From assembly GCF_020386975.1 (NCBI RefSeq), contig NZ_JABFNK010000005.1, positions 558,001-622,000 on the forward strand: DNA of 64,000 nucleotides, given 5' to 3'. Positions within the stretch are counted from its first letter, which is position 1, and each line of letters opens with the position of its first letter. Below are positions 10,785 to 19,606 of this stretch, in pieces. The notes below the pieces were generated by a model, which searched no databases, was not told where the DNA came from, and saw only the letters and a list, made by a program, of their open reading frames with translations. This DNA is from Thermococcus bergensis. GTDB taxonomy: Archaea > Methanobacteriota_B > Thermococci > Thermococcales > Thermococcaceae. Position numbers and translations under genes: made by a program.

Positions 10785-12434
10785 TCACATCATGCCGGGC
10801 ATTCCGCCCATTCCACCCATGTCTCCTTCTCCGCCTTTGCCTTCGTTCTTTGAAAGCTTTGCAGCTATGACGTCGTCGATTCTGAGGATCATTATTGCAA
10901 CTTCGCTTGCGCTCTTTATGGCCTGCCTCTTAACCCTCGCTGGCTCAATGACTCCCCTCTCGAGCATGTCAGCTGGCTCTCCAGCGAAGACATCTACACC
11001 GATTGCTTTTCCTTTGTTCTTGTGCTCACTTATGGCCTTAACAAGGACATCTATTGTGTCAAGCCCTGCGTTCTCTGCGAGGGTCTTTGGAATGATCTTC
11101 AAAGCCTCGGCAAAGGCCTCAACTGCAAGCTGTTCCTTGCCTCCTACCTGCTTTGCAAACTCATCAAGTCTGATGCTAAGCTCAATCTCTGTAGCTCCTC
11201 CTCCTGGTAAGATTGCACCGTCTTCCATGACGTCCTTGACGACTTTGATAGCGTCTTCGAGGGCTCTTTCGACCTCGTCGACCACGTGCTCTGTTCCACC
11301 TCTGATGAGGATTGTGACGGCCTTTGGATTCCTGCAGCCCTCAACAAATATCATGTTCTCGCCAGCAACCTTCCTCTCCTCAACAAGCTCGGCATAACCA
11401 AGGTCTTCGCTTGTTAGGTCTTTGACGTTTGTGACGATCTTTGCACCTGTGGCCTTGGCAAGCTTCTCCATGTCGCTCTTCTTGACCCTTCTAACTGCCA
11501 AGATACCGTGCTTTGCGAGGTAGTGCTGTGCTAGGTCATCAATTCCCTTCTGGCAGAAGACAACGTTAGCACCTGTTGCGGCTATTTGCTCCACCATCTC
11601 TTGGAGCATTTTCTCCTCCTGCTCGAGGAATGCGTAGAGCTGGTCTGGGCTTGTGATGTTTATCTTTGCGTCTGTTTCGGTCTTTTTAACTTCGAGGGCA
11701 TCGTTGATAAGTGCAATCTTGGCGTTTTCAACTTTCTTTGGCATTCTTGGGTGGACTCTCTCCTTGTCGATTACGACACCCCTGATGAGCTGGGTGTCCC
11801 TTACGCTTCCACCCTCCTTCTTCTCAAACTTGATGTTGTCAATATCTACAACGTATTTGCCGTTAAGCTTCTCGGCAACCTGTTTAACTGCCCCCACAGC
11901 AAGTTTTGCCAAAAGCTCTTTGTGGCTTTCAGCATTCTTACCGGTTATTGAAGTTGAGGCTATTTTTATGAGGATTTCCTCATTGTCTGGTTCAACTGAG
12001 ATTGCCATGCTGTCAAGTATCTCTTGAGCCTTCTCGGCTGCAAGGGTGTAACCCTTAATAATTATGCTTGGGTGGATATTTTGATCTAAAAGCTCTTCAG
12101 CCTTTGCTAAGAGTTCTCCCGCAATTACAACGGCTGAGGTTGTTCCATCTCCGGCTTCCTTGTCCTGGGTCTTTGCGATTTCAATAATCATTTTAGCTGC
12201 AGGGTGCTGAACGTCTATTTGCTCCAAAATCGTTGCACCGTCGTTTGTGATGACTATGTCTCCAAGGCTGTCAACAAGCATTTTGTCCATACCCTTTGGA
12301 CCAAGGGTGGTTCTTACGGTCTCCGCTATGACTCTAGCGGCCAAAATGTTTAGTCTTTGGGCATCCCTTCCAACGTATCTCTGGGTTCCTTCGGGGAGAA
12401 TAACAACAGGCTGTCCACCTTGTCCTACCATCAT
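10785..12434 (-). CDS. Thermosome (group II chaperonin) subunit
   Basis: A 549-residue subunit of the archaeal double-ring chaperonin that folds proteins in an ATP-dependent manner. Seen in the sequence: the N-terminal strand [20 protein letters not shown], the ATP-binding segments [14 protein letters not shown] and NDGATIL, the catalytic GDGTTSAVV, and the flexible Gly/Met-rich C-terminal tail [10 protein letters not shown]. The start at 12434 is chosen because GGAGGT ends 7 bases upstream; the next codon is also ATG and cannot be excluded. A strong TATA box precedes it. Thermococcales usually carry one or two paralogues; which one this is cannot be settled here. Confidence 0.96.
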   Translation of the reverse strand: MMVGQGGQPVVILPEGTQRYVGRDAQRLNILAARVIAETVRTTLGPKGMDKMLVDSLGDIVITNDGATILEQIDVQHPAAKMIIEIAKTQDKEAGDGTTSAVVIAGELLAKAEELLDQNIHPSIIIKGYTLAAEKAQEILDSMAISVEPDNEEILIKIASTSITGKNAESHKELLAKLAVGAVKQVAEKLNGKYVVDIDNIKFEKKEGGSVRDTQLIRGVVIDKERVHPRMPKKVENAKIALINDALEVKKTETDAKINITSPDQLYAFLEQEEKMLQEMVEQIAATGANVVFCQKGIDDLAQHYLAKHGILAVRRVKKSDMEKLAKATGAKIVTNVKDLTSEDLGYAELVEERKVAGENMIFVEGCRNPKAVTILIRGGTEHVVDEVERALEDAIKVVKDVMEDGAILPGGGATEIELSIRLDEFAKQVGGKEQLAVEAFAEALKIIPKTLAENAGLDTIDVLVKAISEHKNKGKAIGVDVFAGEPADMLERGVIEPARVKRQAIKSASEVAIMILRIDDVIAAKLSKNEGKGGEGDMGGMGGMPGMM

Positions 12435-12480
12435 TTCAATTACCTCCGTTATGTTAAACAAGAACCTTTCGTTAGTACTC

Positions 12481-12489
12481 TATAAAAAC
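12481..12489 (-). promoter_or_regulatory. TATA box of the thermosome gene
   Basis: On the minus strand CGTTTTTATAGAG lies about 50 bases upstream of the chosen start, leaving a leader of about 25 bases that holds the GGAGGT site. This fits a strong archaeal promoter. No heat-shock regulator operator could be recognised with confidence. Confidence 0.6.
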
Positions 12490-12588
12490 GTTTCTACTTA
12501 AAAGGCTGAATTTGATGAAAAATTTTGAATAGTAGCCAATAAATGGGCAGAAGTTTTGCCTAACTTACAAAGAAGAGGAACGCAAAAG

Positions 12589-12598
12589 ATTATTAAAG
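12589..12598 (+). promoter_or_regulatory. TATA box of the IMPACT/YigZ gene
   Basis: GATTATTAAAG is centred about 26 bases before the ATG at 12620. That spacing predicts a transcript starting at or next to the start codon, that is, a leaderless mRNA; no Shine-Dalgarno sequence is visible. Confidence 0.5.
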
Positions 12599-12619
12599 AG
12601 TGTTTGTCCATTCTCTTCC

Positions 12620-13261
12620 ATGGAGGGATATCGGACAATTAGAGGGTTTGGGAAGGTTGAAAAGCTCTATGTGGATTCTCTCTTTATCGGCTATGCCATG
12701 CCAGTAAAATCAGAGAAAGAGGCCAAAGAGTTCATTAGAAAAGTCAAGGAAGCCCACGCAGATGCGACGCACAATGTTTCCGCTTATAGGGTTAGAGAGG
12801 GGAACACACTTCTCGTTCACTATGATGACGATGGAGAGCCAAGGGGAAGTGCCGGAAAGCCTGTTTTTAAGGTTCTTGAATACAAGGGTCTGGAAAACGT
12901 TGTGGTCGTTGTAACGAGGTATTTTGGCGGAACAAAGCTTGGCTATGGAGGATTGATAAAGGCATACAGCGAGACGGCAAGTGAGGCCCTTGAAAAAGCG
13001 GGAATAATAGAGGTCATCAAAAAAGAACCAATTGAAATAGTTTTTCCGTACAACCTTTACAACGCAGTTGAAAAAGCAATTGAAAAATTCGAGGCAGAAA
13101 TTTTCGAGAGAGAATTCAATGTCGAAGTCAAATTTGTGGCTGGAGTGTTGCCAGAGAAAAAAGAGGAGCTTATAAACTACCTCATCGAGATCACCAAAGG
13201 AAAAGCAAAAATAAGAGAGTTCCTAGATTTTGAGAGGGGAATCAGAAAGAAGAGAGATTAG
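12620..13261 (+). CDS. IMPACT/YigZ family protein (UPF0029)
   Basis: A 213-residue member of the IMPACT/YigZ family. The diagnostic region HYDDDGEPRGSAGKPVFKVL followed by VVVTRYFGGTKLGYGGLIKAY is present, with a C-terminal ferredoxin-like domain (residues about 135-205). Eukaryotic IMPACT regulates the translational stress kinase GCN2; the archaeal and bacterial role is not firmly known. The gene appears leaderless and ends one base before the convergent HTH gene. Confidence 0.85.
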   Translation: MEGYRTIRGFGKVEKLYVDSLFIGYAMPVKSEKEAKEFIRKVKEAHADATHNVSAYRVREGNTLLVHYDDDGEPRGSAGKPVFKVLEYKGLENVVVVVTRYFGGTKLGYGGLIKAYSETASEALEKAGIIEVIKKEPIEIVFPYNLYNAVEKAIEKFEAEIFEREFNVEVKFVAGVLPEKKEELINYLIEITKGKAKIREFLDFERGIRKKRD

Positions 13262-13657
13262 TCAGCTCTCCAAAGCATTTATCAGTTCCCTCTTGTCTGG
13301 TTTTTTAATAATGCCGAACTCCAAAGCATGTTGAAGAACAAACTCCGGAATCTCATTGTCAAAAAATGCCATTATCCCTTTCTCCGGTATGTAGAACGCG
13401 TAAACCCTTGTTGCTCTGCCTCCGCATTTCCCTCTTGCAACCATAAATCCCTTTTCGGCGTTTACTCTTACGATTTCCCACGAAAATGTCTCAGCTAGGG
13501 AAAAGAAAGCCTCAAAGAGCTTAGCTTTAGCCTCTTTCAAAGATTTGTTTACAGCCTGTCTTGAAATTCCAAGACTTTCTGCTATTTCTATCTCTCTCAT
13601 CCCTTTTGCCTTCATAGTCCAGATTCTTTCCATGCTTTCCGGGAGCCTAATCATCAC
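13262..13657 (-). CDS. Small helix-turn-helix DNA-binding protein
   Basis: A 131-residue protein with an N-terminal helix-turn-helix resembling sigma-70 region 4 or LuxR types (MREIEIAESLGISRQAVNKS, residues about 20-39) and a C-terminal alpha-beta domain of about 80 residues (RVNAEKGFMVARGKCGGRAT and following) of unknown ligand. It overlaps the end of the upstream membrane-protein gene by 11 bases, so the two are translated together and it is the third gene of an operon with two paralogous membrane proteins. It is a plausible local regulator, possibly of its own operon through the palindrome at 15040-15059; that link is inference. Confidence 0.7.
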   Translation of the reverse strand: MMIRLPESMERIWTMKAKGMREIEIAESLGISRQAVNKSLKEAKAKLFEAFFSLAETFSWEIVRVNAEKGFMVARGKCGGRATRVYAFYIPEKGIMAFFDNEIPEFVLQHALEFGIIKKPDKRELINALES

Positions 13658-14354
13658 TTAAAACCTCCATGATTGCTTTGATTGCTCTTTCCACTTTATC
13701 TCTGGGAGCGTTAGAGGTTAAGAGATATTTGCCTTTCTTTGTTTTCAAAACGATGTGGTCTTCAGTGTCGATATCGTATACTATCAAAAGAGTTATCATA
13801 GCTAAGACTGCTATCATTGGAATCATTTCTGCTTTACGAGTCTTAAGCCATAGAAGAAATGCACCAGCAATAGAAATAGCGACTGTTGCAAGAAGCTTAT
13901 GACGTGTTTTCCCAGTTGGTACTGCCATTGAGAGCAGTACAGAACTTGAGATTACAATTATCCCAAGGGCTCCCAGGTAATACCCCGGCAGAAGGTTCTC
14001 CGGAAATGTGAAATAACGGCATGACGCATAGACAAGTGCTCCGATGTAGGCGATTCCAATTATAGGGAAATGCCTTAAAAGAACACCCCTTTCCACTCTG
14101 TTCAGGATTAAAACCTCATCAATATCCTCCGCTCTGAGCTTTATAGGTAGCAACCCAAAGGCATACTTGAGAACTAAGGTTTTGTTTTCAATTTTGGCTG
14201 ATACTCCCCATGAAGCAAAGATAAGAGCCCAGCCAGTAATTCCCATCCACAATGAGGAGAATTCTATCCCTCCAAGTATCATCACAAGTGCAGAGATTGC
14301 CATTAGAGCTGGAACTCCGCTAAAATTTGATGGCCTAATGCCTTCAAGCTTCAT
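13647..14354 (-). CDS. Membrane protein, paralogue of the upstream gene
   Basis: A 235-residue membrane protein of unknown function. It has two hydrophobic hairpins near the N-terminus, a soluble beta-rich insert (KIENKTLVLKYAFGLLPIKL, then a short EDIDEVLIL segment) resembling a bacterial PH-like fold, several more membrane segments, and a C-terminal soluble strand region (HIVLKTKKGKYLLTSNAP). It begins MKLEGIRP like the gene upstream (MKLEDSWP) and shares its order of segments, so the two look like an old tandem duplication. The start at 14354 overlaps the upstream stop by 11 bases. Confidence 0.65.
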   Translation of the reverse strand: MKLEGIRPSNFSGVPALMAISALVMILGGIEFSSLWMGITGWALIFASWGVSAKIENKTLVLKYAFGLLPIKLRAEDIDEVLILNRVERGVLLRHFPIIGIAYIGALVYASCRYFTFPENLLPGYYLGALGIIVISSSVLLSMAVPTGKTRHKLLATVAISIAGAFLLWLKTRKAEMIPMIAVLAMITLLIVYDIDTEDHIVLKTKKGKYLLTSNAPRDKVERAIKAIMEVLSDD

Positions 14355-15018
14355 TTCTAACACCCATAAACATTTTGATAGCTTTTCTTCCATCGGGGCA
14401 TCCTATTACGATAATACCTTTTCCCACAGTATTGACAATTATGTAGTCGAATCTTGTCCAGAAAACGATAAACACGAGAAATACAATTCCAAGAAATACT
14501 CCAAGAACTGGGTTTTCACCAACTAAGGTGGAAAATATGGGAAGCAGCACTACAATACCCAAAAAGATTTTCCCGAAGTCTTCCCAAATTTTATAGATTG
14601 GAACAAAGAGATACAAGAAATAAGCAACATAAATGGCAAAAATCCAGAGAAAAAGGAGAGGGAATTCTCTCCATGGGGCTTTAATGAGGGTTATAATAAA
14701 GAGCAACACTACAAGTCCTGCATCTTTCCAGTTGTATCTAAATAATTTGGCCTCTCTGAGCTCATTCGCAAGCATTACCTCTTTGATTTCCTCAAAAGGT
14801 ATTTTACCCTTCCAGAAAAGATATTTTAAAACAAGCCCATCTTCTTTAATCTCTATACCCCTTCCCCTAGAGAGTGCAAGAAGAGTAAGTCCACCAAAAG
14901 TAAGCTCTACAACGCGGACTTGAAGAATTAAACTCGCAATCATTAGAGAATATCCCAATATTACAAAAATCCTTGAAACTCCTAGAGGGGTTATAGGCCA
15001 TGAGTCCTCAAGCTTCAT
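14344..15018 (-). CDS. Membrane protein of unknown function, first gene of a three-gene operon
   Basis: A 224-residue membrane protein. After two N-terminal helices comes a beta-rich segment (GIEIKEDGLVLKYLFWKGKI, then PFEEIKEVML) similar in character to a bacterial PH domain, followed by about four membrane helices and a short C-terminal strand region (DYIIVNTVGKGIIVIG). It is the first gene of an operon with its paralogue and an HTH protein. A TATA-like sequence and a palindrome lie just upstream. No function can be assigned. Confidence 0.65.
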   Translation of the reverse strand: MKLEDSWPITPLGVSRIFVILGYSLMIASLILQVRVVELTFGGLTLLALSRGRGIEIKEDGLVLKYLFWKGKIPFEEIKEVMLANELREAKLFRYNWKDAGLVVLLFIITLIKAPWREFPLLFLWIFAIYVAYFLYLFVPIYKIWEDFGKIFLGIVVLLPIFSTLVGENPVLGVFLGIVFLVFIVFWTRFDYIIVNTVGKGIIVIGCPDGRKAIKMFMGVRNEA

Positions 15019-15039
15019 TCACTTCACCATTGAATTCTT

Positions 15040-15059
15040 GTCAACCTATGTAAGTTGAC
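15040..15059. promoter_or_regulatory. Palindromic operator candidate GTCAAC-N8-GTTGAC
   Basis: A perfect 6-bp inverted repeat with an 8-base spacer. On the minus strand it lies 20-40 bases upstream of the 15018 start, about where transcription should begin if the TATA-like sequence at 15061-15070 is used, so a bound protein would block initiation. The HTH protein in the same operon is an obvious candidate ligand, by inference only. Confidence 0.45.
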
Positions 15060-15060
15060 A

Positions 15061-15070
15061 TAATATTTAA
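15061..15070 (-). promoter_or_regulatory. TATA box of the membrane-protein/HTH operon
   Basis: TTAAATATTA on the minus strand, about 45 bases upstream of the first start codon, immediately next to the palindrome at 15040-15059. A second, opposite TATA-like sequence (CTTTAATAC, 15095-15103) serves the divergent gene at 15138. Confidence 0.45.
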
Positions 15071-15137
15071 ACCTTTTGTCAAATGTTCGAGAAACTTTAA
15101 TACACTTACAAAACAAAATACAAGTGGTGTTGTGGGT

Positions 15138-15452
15138 ATGGAAGAGCCTAGGGTCTATCTCATTAAAGAAATTAAGAAGCTCAAGGAGTTCTTAGAGAAG
15201 GTTTCAGACTACAAACTGTTGGACATTGAAATAGAAAACAGAGCATCTCTTCTAGATGATATGCTCGAGAGTAAAGATGAAAAGCTTAAATATGCCATGA
15301 AAAAACTTGAGGAAAATGAGATCGATGAGGCCAAGCTGGTACTTAAAGAAGGAAATGCCTTGTTAGTGCTAAAAATTGAAGACGTTATCTCTATCAGGCT
15401 TGTATTTGAAGATGCTCATGGTGTTATTCAGGCACTTGAAATAAATGGGTGA
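15138..15452 (+). CDS. Small charged protein of unknown function upstream of Bud32
   Basis: A 104-residue, strongly charged protein with a predicted helical N-terminal half (EIKKLKEFLEKVSDYKLLDI) and a region LLDDMLESKDEKLKYAMKKL, ending in a strand-like VISIRLVFEDAHG. No family was recognised. It overlaps no gene but ends 5 bases before the Bud32 start, so the two are probably co-transcribed. The ATG at 15138 is preferred over the GTG at 15132 because GTGGTG lies 7 bases upstream. Confidence 0.65.
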   Translation: MEEPRVYLIKEIKKLKEFLEKVSDYKLLDIEIENRASLLDDMLESKDEKLKYAMKKLEENEIDEAKLVLKEGNALLVLKIEDVISIRLVFEDAHGVIQALEING

Positions 15453-15457
15453 AGCAC

Positions 15458-16123
15458 ATGAAGCTAATAAAACAGGGAGCAGAAGCAAAGATTTATCTGG
15501 CAGGCTTTGAGGAGCTTTACTTCCCGTTTAATGGGGAGAAAGTCATAATAAAACACCGCATACCAAAGCGTTATAGGATCAAGGAGATTGACGAAAAACT
15601 TAGAAAAGAGAGAACCGTGAGGGAAGCAAGAATCCTTCACCGGGCAAAAGAGTTTGGGGTTAATGTTCCCTACGTGTATGAAGTTGACCTAAAGGACATG
15701 AAAATAGTCATGGAGTACATTGAAGGTGAGAGACTAAAGGAACTGCTTGAGAGCATCCCGATGGAAGAGCGCCTAAAAATCTGCAGGGAAATCGGCAGGC
15801 AGATAGGAAAGCTCCATGAAGCGGGCATAGTTCACGGCGATTTGACTACCTCAAATATGATTTTCAGAGAAGGAAAGGTTTACTTCATTGACTTCGGTCT
15901 TGCCGAGTTCGATGCAACACTTGAAGCTCAGGGAGTTGACCTGCATCTCCTCAGAAGGGCTATGGAGAGCACACATTACAAGTGGTTTGAGAAGGGGTTT
16001 GAAGAGGTTTTAAACGGTTATGAAGAGATTAGAGGCACAGAAAAGAGAAAAGAGGTCGAAGCAAAGCTGGAAGAAATCGAGAGCAGGGGAAGATACAGGG
16101 GGAGGGGATGGATTACGGGTTAA
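15458..16123 (+). CDS. bud32: KEOPS complex kinase/ATPase Bud32
   Basis: Bud32 is the small atypical kinase of the KEOPS complex, which makes the t6A modification at position 37 of ANN-decoding tRNAs together with Kae1. The 221-residue protein begins MKLIKQGAEAKIYLA, as archaeal Bud32 does. The catalytic loop HGDLTTSNM and the metal-binding IDFGLAEFD are clear, and the C-terminus is Arg/Gly-rich (RGRYRGRGW). Start at 15458 follows GGTGA. The stop overlaps the convergent MutS-like gene by a few bases. It is a stand-alone gene here, not a Kae1-Bud32 fusion. Confidence 0.95.
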   Translation: MKLIKQGAEAKIYLAGFEELYFPFNGEKVIIKHRIPKRYRIKEIDEKLRKERTVREARILHRAKEFGVNVPYVYEVDLKDMKIVMEYIEGERLKELLESIPMEERLKICREIGRQIGKLHEAGIVHGDLTTSNMIFREGKVYFIDFGLAEFDATLEAQGVDLHLLRRAMESTHYKWFEKGFEEVLNGYEEIRGTEKRKEVEAKLEEIESRGRYRGRGWITG

Positions 16124-17817
16124 GCTTTAAAAGCCCTCCAAATTCTCTCAAAAATCTCCTTCTCTTTTCCGCGCTTTTTCTTTGCCAGTTTTTCCACTAT
16201 CAGCTCTGGAGTGCTCTTTCCAAGCTTTCCAAACTTGGGCTGTCTGTCCACTATCAGGTTGAGGTTCTCATCCAGGCCTTTAGCCTCAATACCGTCAACC
16301 CTTGCAAAGGGCAGCTCCCTCTTTAGGTCTTCCCCTAAATGCGAGACGATAACAACGTAAAAACCTTTTTCGTAGGCTATTTTCAAAAGCTCTCCAATAA
16401 TCTTAACTGCAGCACCGGGTTCCGTTATGGCTTCAAACTCGTCTATGAGGATTAACTTTTTGCCATCCCTTGTGAGCGAGCGTGCAAAGGCTTTTAGAGC
16501 CGTTTCAAACGCACCAGCCCCGTAAGATGAGCGCTTCCTTCTAAAGAAAAACAGCTCATCTAACGGCTCAACCCATGCTTTCTTTGCCGGAACCGGGAAT
16601 CCCATGTGGGCAAGGATGGCTATCTGAGTAATAGTCTCAAGCAGAGATGTTTTCCCACCACTGTTGGCTCCCGTTAAGATTACAATTCTTTCTCCATTCG
16701 TGCCTTCAAAGTTCGCGATGCTTCCAACAACATAGCTAATCGGCTGGGGATTCTCAATGAACAGATGCCTACCGTTTATAAAAGCGATTCCGCCGCTGGC
16801 AATTTCCGGAAAGACAAACCCCTTGGTGAATTCTTTCACAGCCCTCAAAAATTCAAGTTCGTAAGCCCTTTGGAGCTCTTCCTTTAATTTTGGGATTATG
16901 TGCTTTATTCTCTTTAGAATTTCACGGCTTGTCAGATAAGTTTCAACCTTTATCTCCCTTTCGAGTTCTGCCCTCAGGAATTCAACTGTCTCCGGAGAAA
17001 CTTCCACGGGATACAGGTTTTCTCTTGAAAACACTTCCACATCAAGGTTGAGCAGTTCACTGAGCCTCTCCTCGCTTTTCCGTATTTCTCCAAGGATTTC
17101 GTTTTCGACCTGAGAGAAATGGGAGAATATCGCCCCATAATTCCCGTCTTTCAGTTCCCTCAGGAATTCCAAAAGCTCCTTTCCGCTGAGGGTTAGGCTG
17201 AACTCCTTTAACCTTTCCTCAATTTTGGAGTTTAGCCTCTCTTCTTCGCGTCTAATTATCTCATCAAGGTTCTCAAGAAGTTCTTTCCTTTTCATAACTG
17301 GCTCAAGTTTTTTCAGTTCTGTCAGGATTTCTTCTGCAACGGAAGGAGAGTTTGTAAGCTTACCTATGGTAGCGAGGGCTTTGAGGGTTTCTCGATTTTC
17401 CCATAGTGGAAGTATGTAAAGCTCTGGGGCTATTTCACCAATGGAAAGCTCCACTTCAATTCCATAGCTATTGGTGCTCAGTATTATCTCATAACCTTCC
17501 TCTGGTTTTAGAGAAACATCGCAGATGTCGAGGCTTTTTGCCCTTTCGAACTCTTCCTCGCTGACTACAAGAAGCCTGTCGTGGAGATATTCCTTTCTGA
17601 ACCTTATTGGCTTTATCTTTGAAAGAACCGGCTTCAGATCATCTCTAATTTTTGAGAAGCCTTCCTGCAGATATCTCTGCCTTCTCAGTATTTCCTCCTT
17701 ATCATTCGTTAGGGAGAATTCTTCAAGATAGTTTAGGCTTTCTTTTAGCTGGACTCTCTTCTTTATCTCCTCTTTTATACCCCTGTATATCTCCCTCGCT
17801 TCACTGTTGAGCTTCAT
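16120..17817 (-). CDS. MutS-family ATPase (archaeal MutS5-like)
   Basis: A 565-residue MutS-type ATPase. The N-terminal two thirds are helical and charged, like the lever and clamp domains, and the C-terminal ATPase has Walker A TGANSGGKTSLLETI, the signature region RRKRSSYGAGAFETAL, Walker B KLILIDEFEAIT and the H-loop VVIVSHLGEDL. There is no mismatch-recognition domain I and no C-terminal Smr nuclease, so it is closer to MutS4/MutS5 and the Thermococcales MutS5-like proteins, which have been linked to recombination intermediates rather than to mismatch repair. Function here is inferred from the family. Confidence 0.85.
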   Translation of the reverse strand: MKLNSEAREIYRGIKEEIKKRVQLKESLNYLEEFSLTNDKEEILRRQRYLQEGFSKIRDDLKPVLSKIKPIRFRKEYLHDRLLVVSEEEFERAKSLDICDVSLKPEEGYEIILSTNSYGIEVELSIGEIAPELYILPLWENRETLKALATIGKLTNSPSVAEEILTELKKLEPVMKRKELLENLDEIIRREEERLNSKIEERLKEFSLTLSGKELLEFLRELKDGNYGAIFSHFSQVENEILGEIRKSEERLSELLNLDVEVFSRENLYPVEVSPETVEFLRAELEREIKVETYLTSREILKRIKHIIPKLKEELQRAYELEFLRAVKEFTKGFVFPEIASGGIAFINGRHLFIENPQPISYVVGSIANFEGTNGERIVILTGANSGGKTSLLETITQIAILAHMGFPVPAKKAWVEPLDELFFFRRKRSSYGAGAFETALKAFARSLTRDGKKLILIDEFEAITEPGAAVKIIGELLKIAYEKGFYVVIVSHLGEDLKRELPFARVDGIEAKGLDENLNLIVDRQPKFGKLGKSTPELIVEKLAKKKRGKEKEIFERIWRAFKA

Positions 17818-17850
17818 CTCTCGATAAACCCCTAACAGATTTTATAAACC

Positions 17851-18312
17851 CTACTCCTTTACCTTCTCAACGACTCTGATGTCTTCTATCTTTGTAAAAG
17901 GATACTGGCCACTCTCATCTTTCTCTACGGCTTTAACCATATCCCATATTGTGAGGAGCGCAACGCTGACACCTGTTAGCGCTTCCATTTCAACGCCCGT
18001 TTTGTAATATGCTCTTACCTCGCATGTTGCCTCTATGTAGTCTTCCCCAAATTCAAAGGATATATCTACCCCTGTGAGAGGGATTGGGTGGCAGAGAGGA
18101 ATAAGTTCAGGAGTCTTTTTTACGGCTAAAATTCCAGCTAGCTGGGCAGCAGCTATTACGTTTCCCTTTTTTGTTTTTCCTTCCTGGATTAGCCTTATGG
18201 TTTCCGGTTTTAGCCTTATCCTGCCCTTCGCAATAGCTTTTCTGAATACTACATCTTTGTGCCCAATCTCAACCATTTTTACGCCCTTTTCATCGACATG
18301 TGTGAGCTCCAT
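17851..18312 (-). CDS. moaC: Molybdopterin precursor synthase MoaC
   Basis: MoaC converts the MoaA product 3',8-cyclo-7,8-dihydro-GTP to cyclic pyranopterin monophosphate in molybdenum (in these organisms mostly tungsten) cofactor synthesis. The 153-residue protein has the family length and motifs: [13 protein letters not shown], the active-site [11 protein letters not shown], and [13 protein letters not shown]. It is divergent from the YbjQ gene; no other cofactor genes are adjacent. Tungsto-enzymes such as aldehyde:ferredoxin oxidoreductases would be the users. Confidence 0.95.
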   Translation of the reverse strand: MELTHVDEKGVKMVEIGHKDVVFRKAIAKGRIRLKPETIRLIQEGKTKKGNVIAAAQLAGILAVKKTPELIPLCHPIPLTGVDISFEFGEDYIEATCEVRAYYKTGVEMEALTGVSVALLTIWDMVKAVEKDESGQYPFTKIEDIRVVEKVKE

Positions 18313-18399
18313 TTTTTCACCCTTCTTATTATCCCAGAAAAGTATTTAAGCTTTAGAATACAACTTTACCTCGAAGTTCGAAGTATTGAGGTGATAGAT

Positions 18400-18729
18400 A
18401 TGGAAGAATTTCTTCTTTCCACAACGGAGTATATCCCGGGATATAAGGTTGTTAAGGTTCTTGGAATCGCGAGGGGAGCAACCGTTAGGGCAAAGCACCT
18501 TGGAAAGGATATACTGGCCGGCTTAAGGAATATTGCCGGTGGTGAAGTAAAGGAGTACACAGAGATGCTCGCAGAGGCTAGGGAGGTAGCCCTTGAGAGA
18601 ATGATTCAACATGCAAAGGAAATGGGGGCTAATGGAGTTATTGGGGTCAGGTTTATGACATCGGCAGTTGCCTCTGGAGCTGCAGAAATTTTTGCTTACG
18701 GGACTGCCGTCGTTCTTGAGAAGGAGTGA
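18400..18729 (+). CDS. YbjQ/UPF0145 family protein
   Basis: A 109-residue protein of the YbjQ (UPF0145) family, recognisable from TTEYIPGYKVVKVLGIARG near the N-terminus, the central YTEMLAEAREVALERM, and the C-terminal GANGVIGVRFMTSA. These proteins form ring-like oligomers of unknown function in bacteria and archaea. The start at 18400 follows GAGGTGATAG. The leader contains a TTCGAA palindrome (within CGAAGTTCGAAG, 18372-18383) that might be an operator, but this is weak. Confidence 0.8.
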   Translation: MEEFLLSTTEYIPGYKVVKVLGIARGATVRAKHLGKDILAGLRNIAGGEVKEYTEMLAEAREVALERMIQHAKEMGANGVIGVRFMTSAVASGAAEIFAYGTAVVLEKE

Positions 18730-18892
18730 ACCCCTGCATTTTTCGAGATACTGGCGGTTGGGTGCGAATTGTATCTCTTTGCCTTTTCTCATCCCCTTTT
18801 CGAAGGCTTGCCTGTATAGAACTATTGGGCTAGAAAACAGAAGGAATAGAATACTCCGCTCATTTTCACAGTTTCCGGTCTTTTCTTAGAAT

Positions 18893-19129
18893 TCACTGGT
18901 TCCCCCCGAGTCTGAAAAATAAGCTAACGGCCCCATAAAAGATCAAGAGTTTGAAGAATGTGGACAGATTTAAGTTCTCGCGGTTGCTGTGTCCGAGTGC
19001 CGCTGCTACACCTGCCGCGATTCCTGCTACCTGCCAGCTCTTAGTGAGGGATAGAAGCAGCAGAGGACCTCCGGAAATCAAAATAAACGTTAGTGCTGAA
19101 ATAGCGCTCTCCTGCAAATTTTTCCACAT
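18893..19129 (-). CDS. Small membrane protein (78 aa), last gene of the small-membrane-protein cluster
   Basis: An unrecognised protein with a hydrophobic hairpin (SAISALTFILISGGPLLLL, then VAGIAAGVAAALGH) and a third hydrophobic stretch near the C-terminus. GTG at 19141 and ATG at 19129 are possible starts. It belongs to a minus-strand series of eleven tiny membrane proteins between 18.9 and 22.9 kb. Confidence 0.55.
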   Translation of the reverse strand: MWKNLQESAISALTFILISGGPLLLLSLTKSWQVAGIAAGVAAALGHSNRENLNLSTFFKLLIFYGAVSLFFRLGGNQ

Positions 19130-19178
19130 TCCCCCTCGCACCCCGCTTGATTTGTTGTTCTATTTAAGGGATGCTCTT

Positions 19179-19379
19179 TTAAAGGAAGAAGTAGCCAATT
19201 ATTAGGCCTGCAATTAAGCCGATTCCTCCAATAATTTTCACCCGCGGATTCCTGGAAGTTGCTGAGAAGCTTGCCAGTGTAATAGCCGAGACCGCCGTGA
19301 ATATGGCATCTCTGCTTACTGCACCTATCAGCACCGTACCGAGGACTGGAACTGCGTAGTCAGTAAAGTTGCGCCTCAT
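19179..19379 (-). CDS. Small membrane protein (66 aa)
   Basis: Unrecognised; two to three hydrophobic segments (YAVPVLGTVLIGAV; FTAVSAITLASFSA; IGGIGLIAGLIIGYFFL). AGGTGAG is placed correctly before the ATG. The 15 bases around this start (GAGCTTACATGAGGC) are identical to those of the next gene upstream, suggesting that the translation-start region was duplicated. Confidence 0.55.
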   Translation of the reverse strand: MRRNFTDYAVPVLGTVLIGAVSRDAIFTAVSAITLASFSATSRNPRVKIIGGIGLIAGLIIGYFFL

Positions 19380-19390
19380 GTAAGCTCACC

Positions 19391-19606
19391 TTATCCATTT
19401 GTGCACTTTTTAACCTCTGGTAAAAAGAACTCGAGTATGTAGCCGAGCCCTGTGTATATTACCGTAAATATCAGAGTTGCCCCTATGAAGGCTGGCACCG
19501 AGTCAATAGGAAGGATATCAAGAAGAAACATGCTCCCAACTGTTCCCAGAGCCATTATGAAGCCGACTATAAGTAATCCAATGTACTTTCTCATTGATTG
19601 CCTCAT
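19391..19606 (-). CDS. Small membrane protein (71 aa)
   Basis: Unrecognised; a basic N-terminus and two hydrophobic segments (IGLLIVGFIMALGTVGSMFL; FIGATLIFTVIYTGLGYIL), then a short cytoplasmic-type tail (EVKKCTNG). GGAG precedes the ATG at 19606. An IS982-family element is inserted 42 bases upstream of its TSD-bounded start region, so expression from the cluster promoter is probably interrupted. Confidence 0.55.
   Translation of the reverse strand: MRQSMRKYIGLLIVGFIMALGTVGSMFLLDILPIDSVPAFIGATLIFTVIYTGLGYILEFFLPEVKKCTNG

Noticed and set aside
10792-12501. Several long plus-strand frames over the thermosome gene
   Set aside because: They are antisense shadows of a highly conserved chaperonin with biased codons; no ribosome binding sites or family matches.
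18730-18892. Gap between the YbjQ gene and the small-membrane-protein cluster
   Set aside because: No gene, repeat or clear promoter was found in it.
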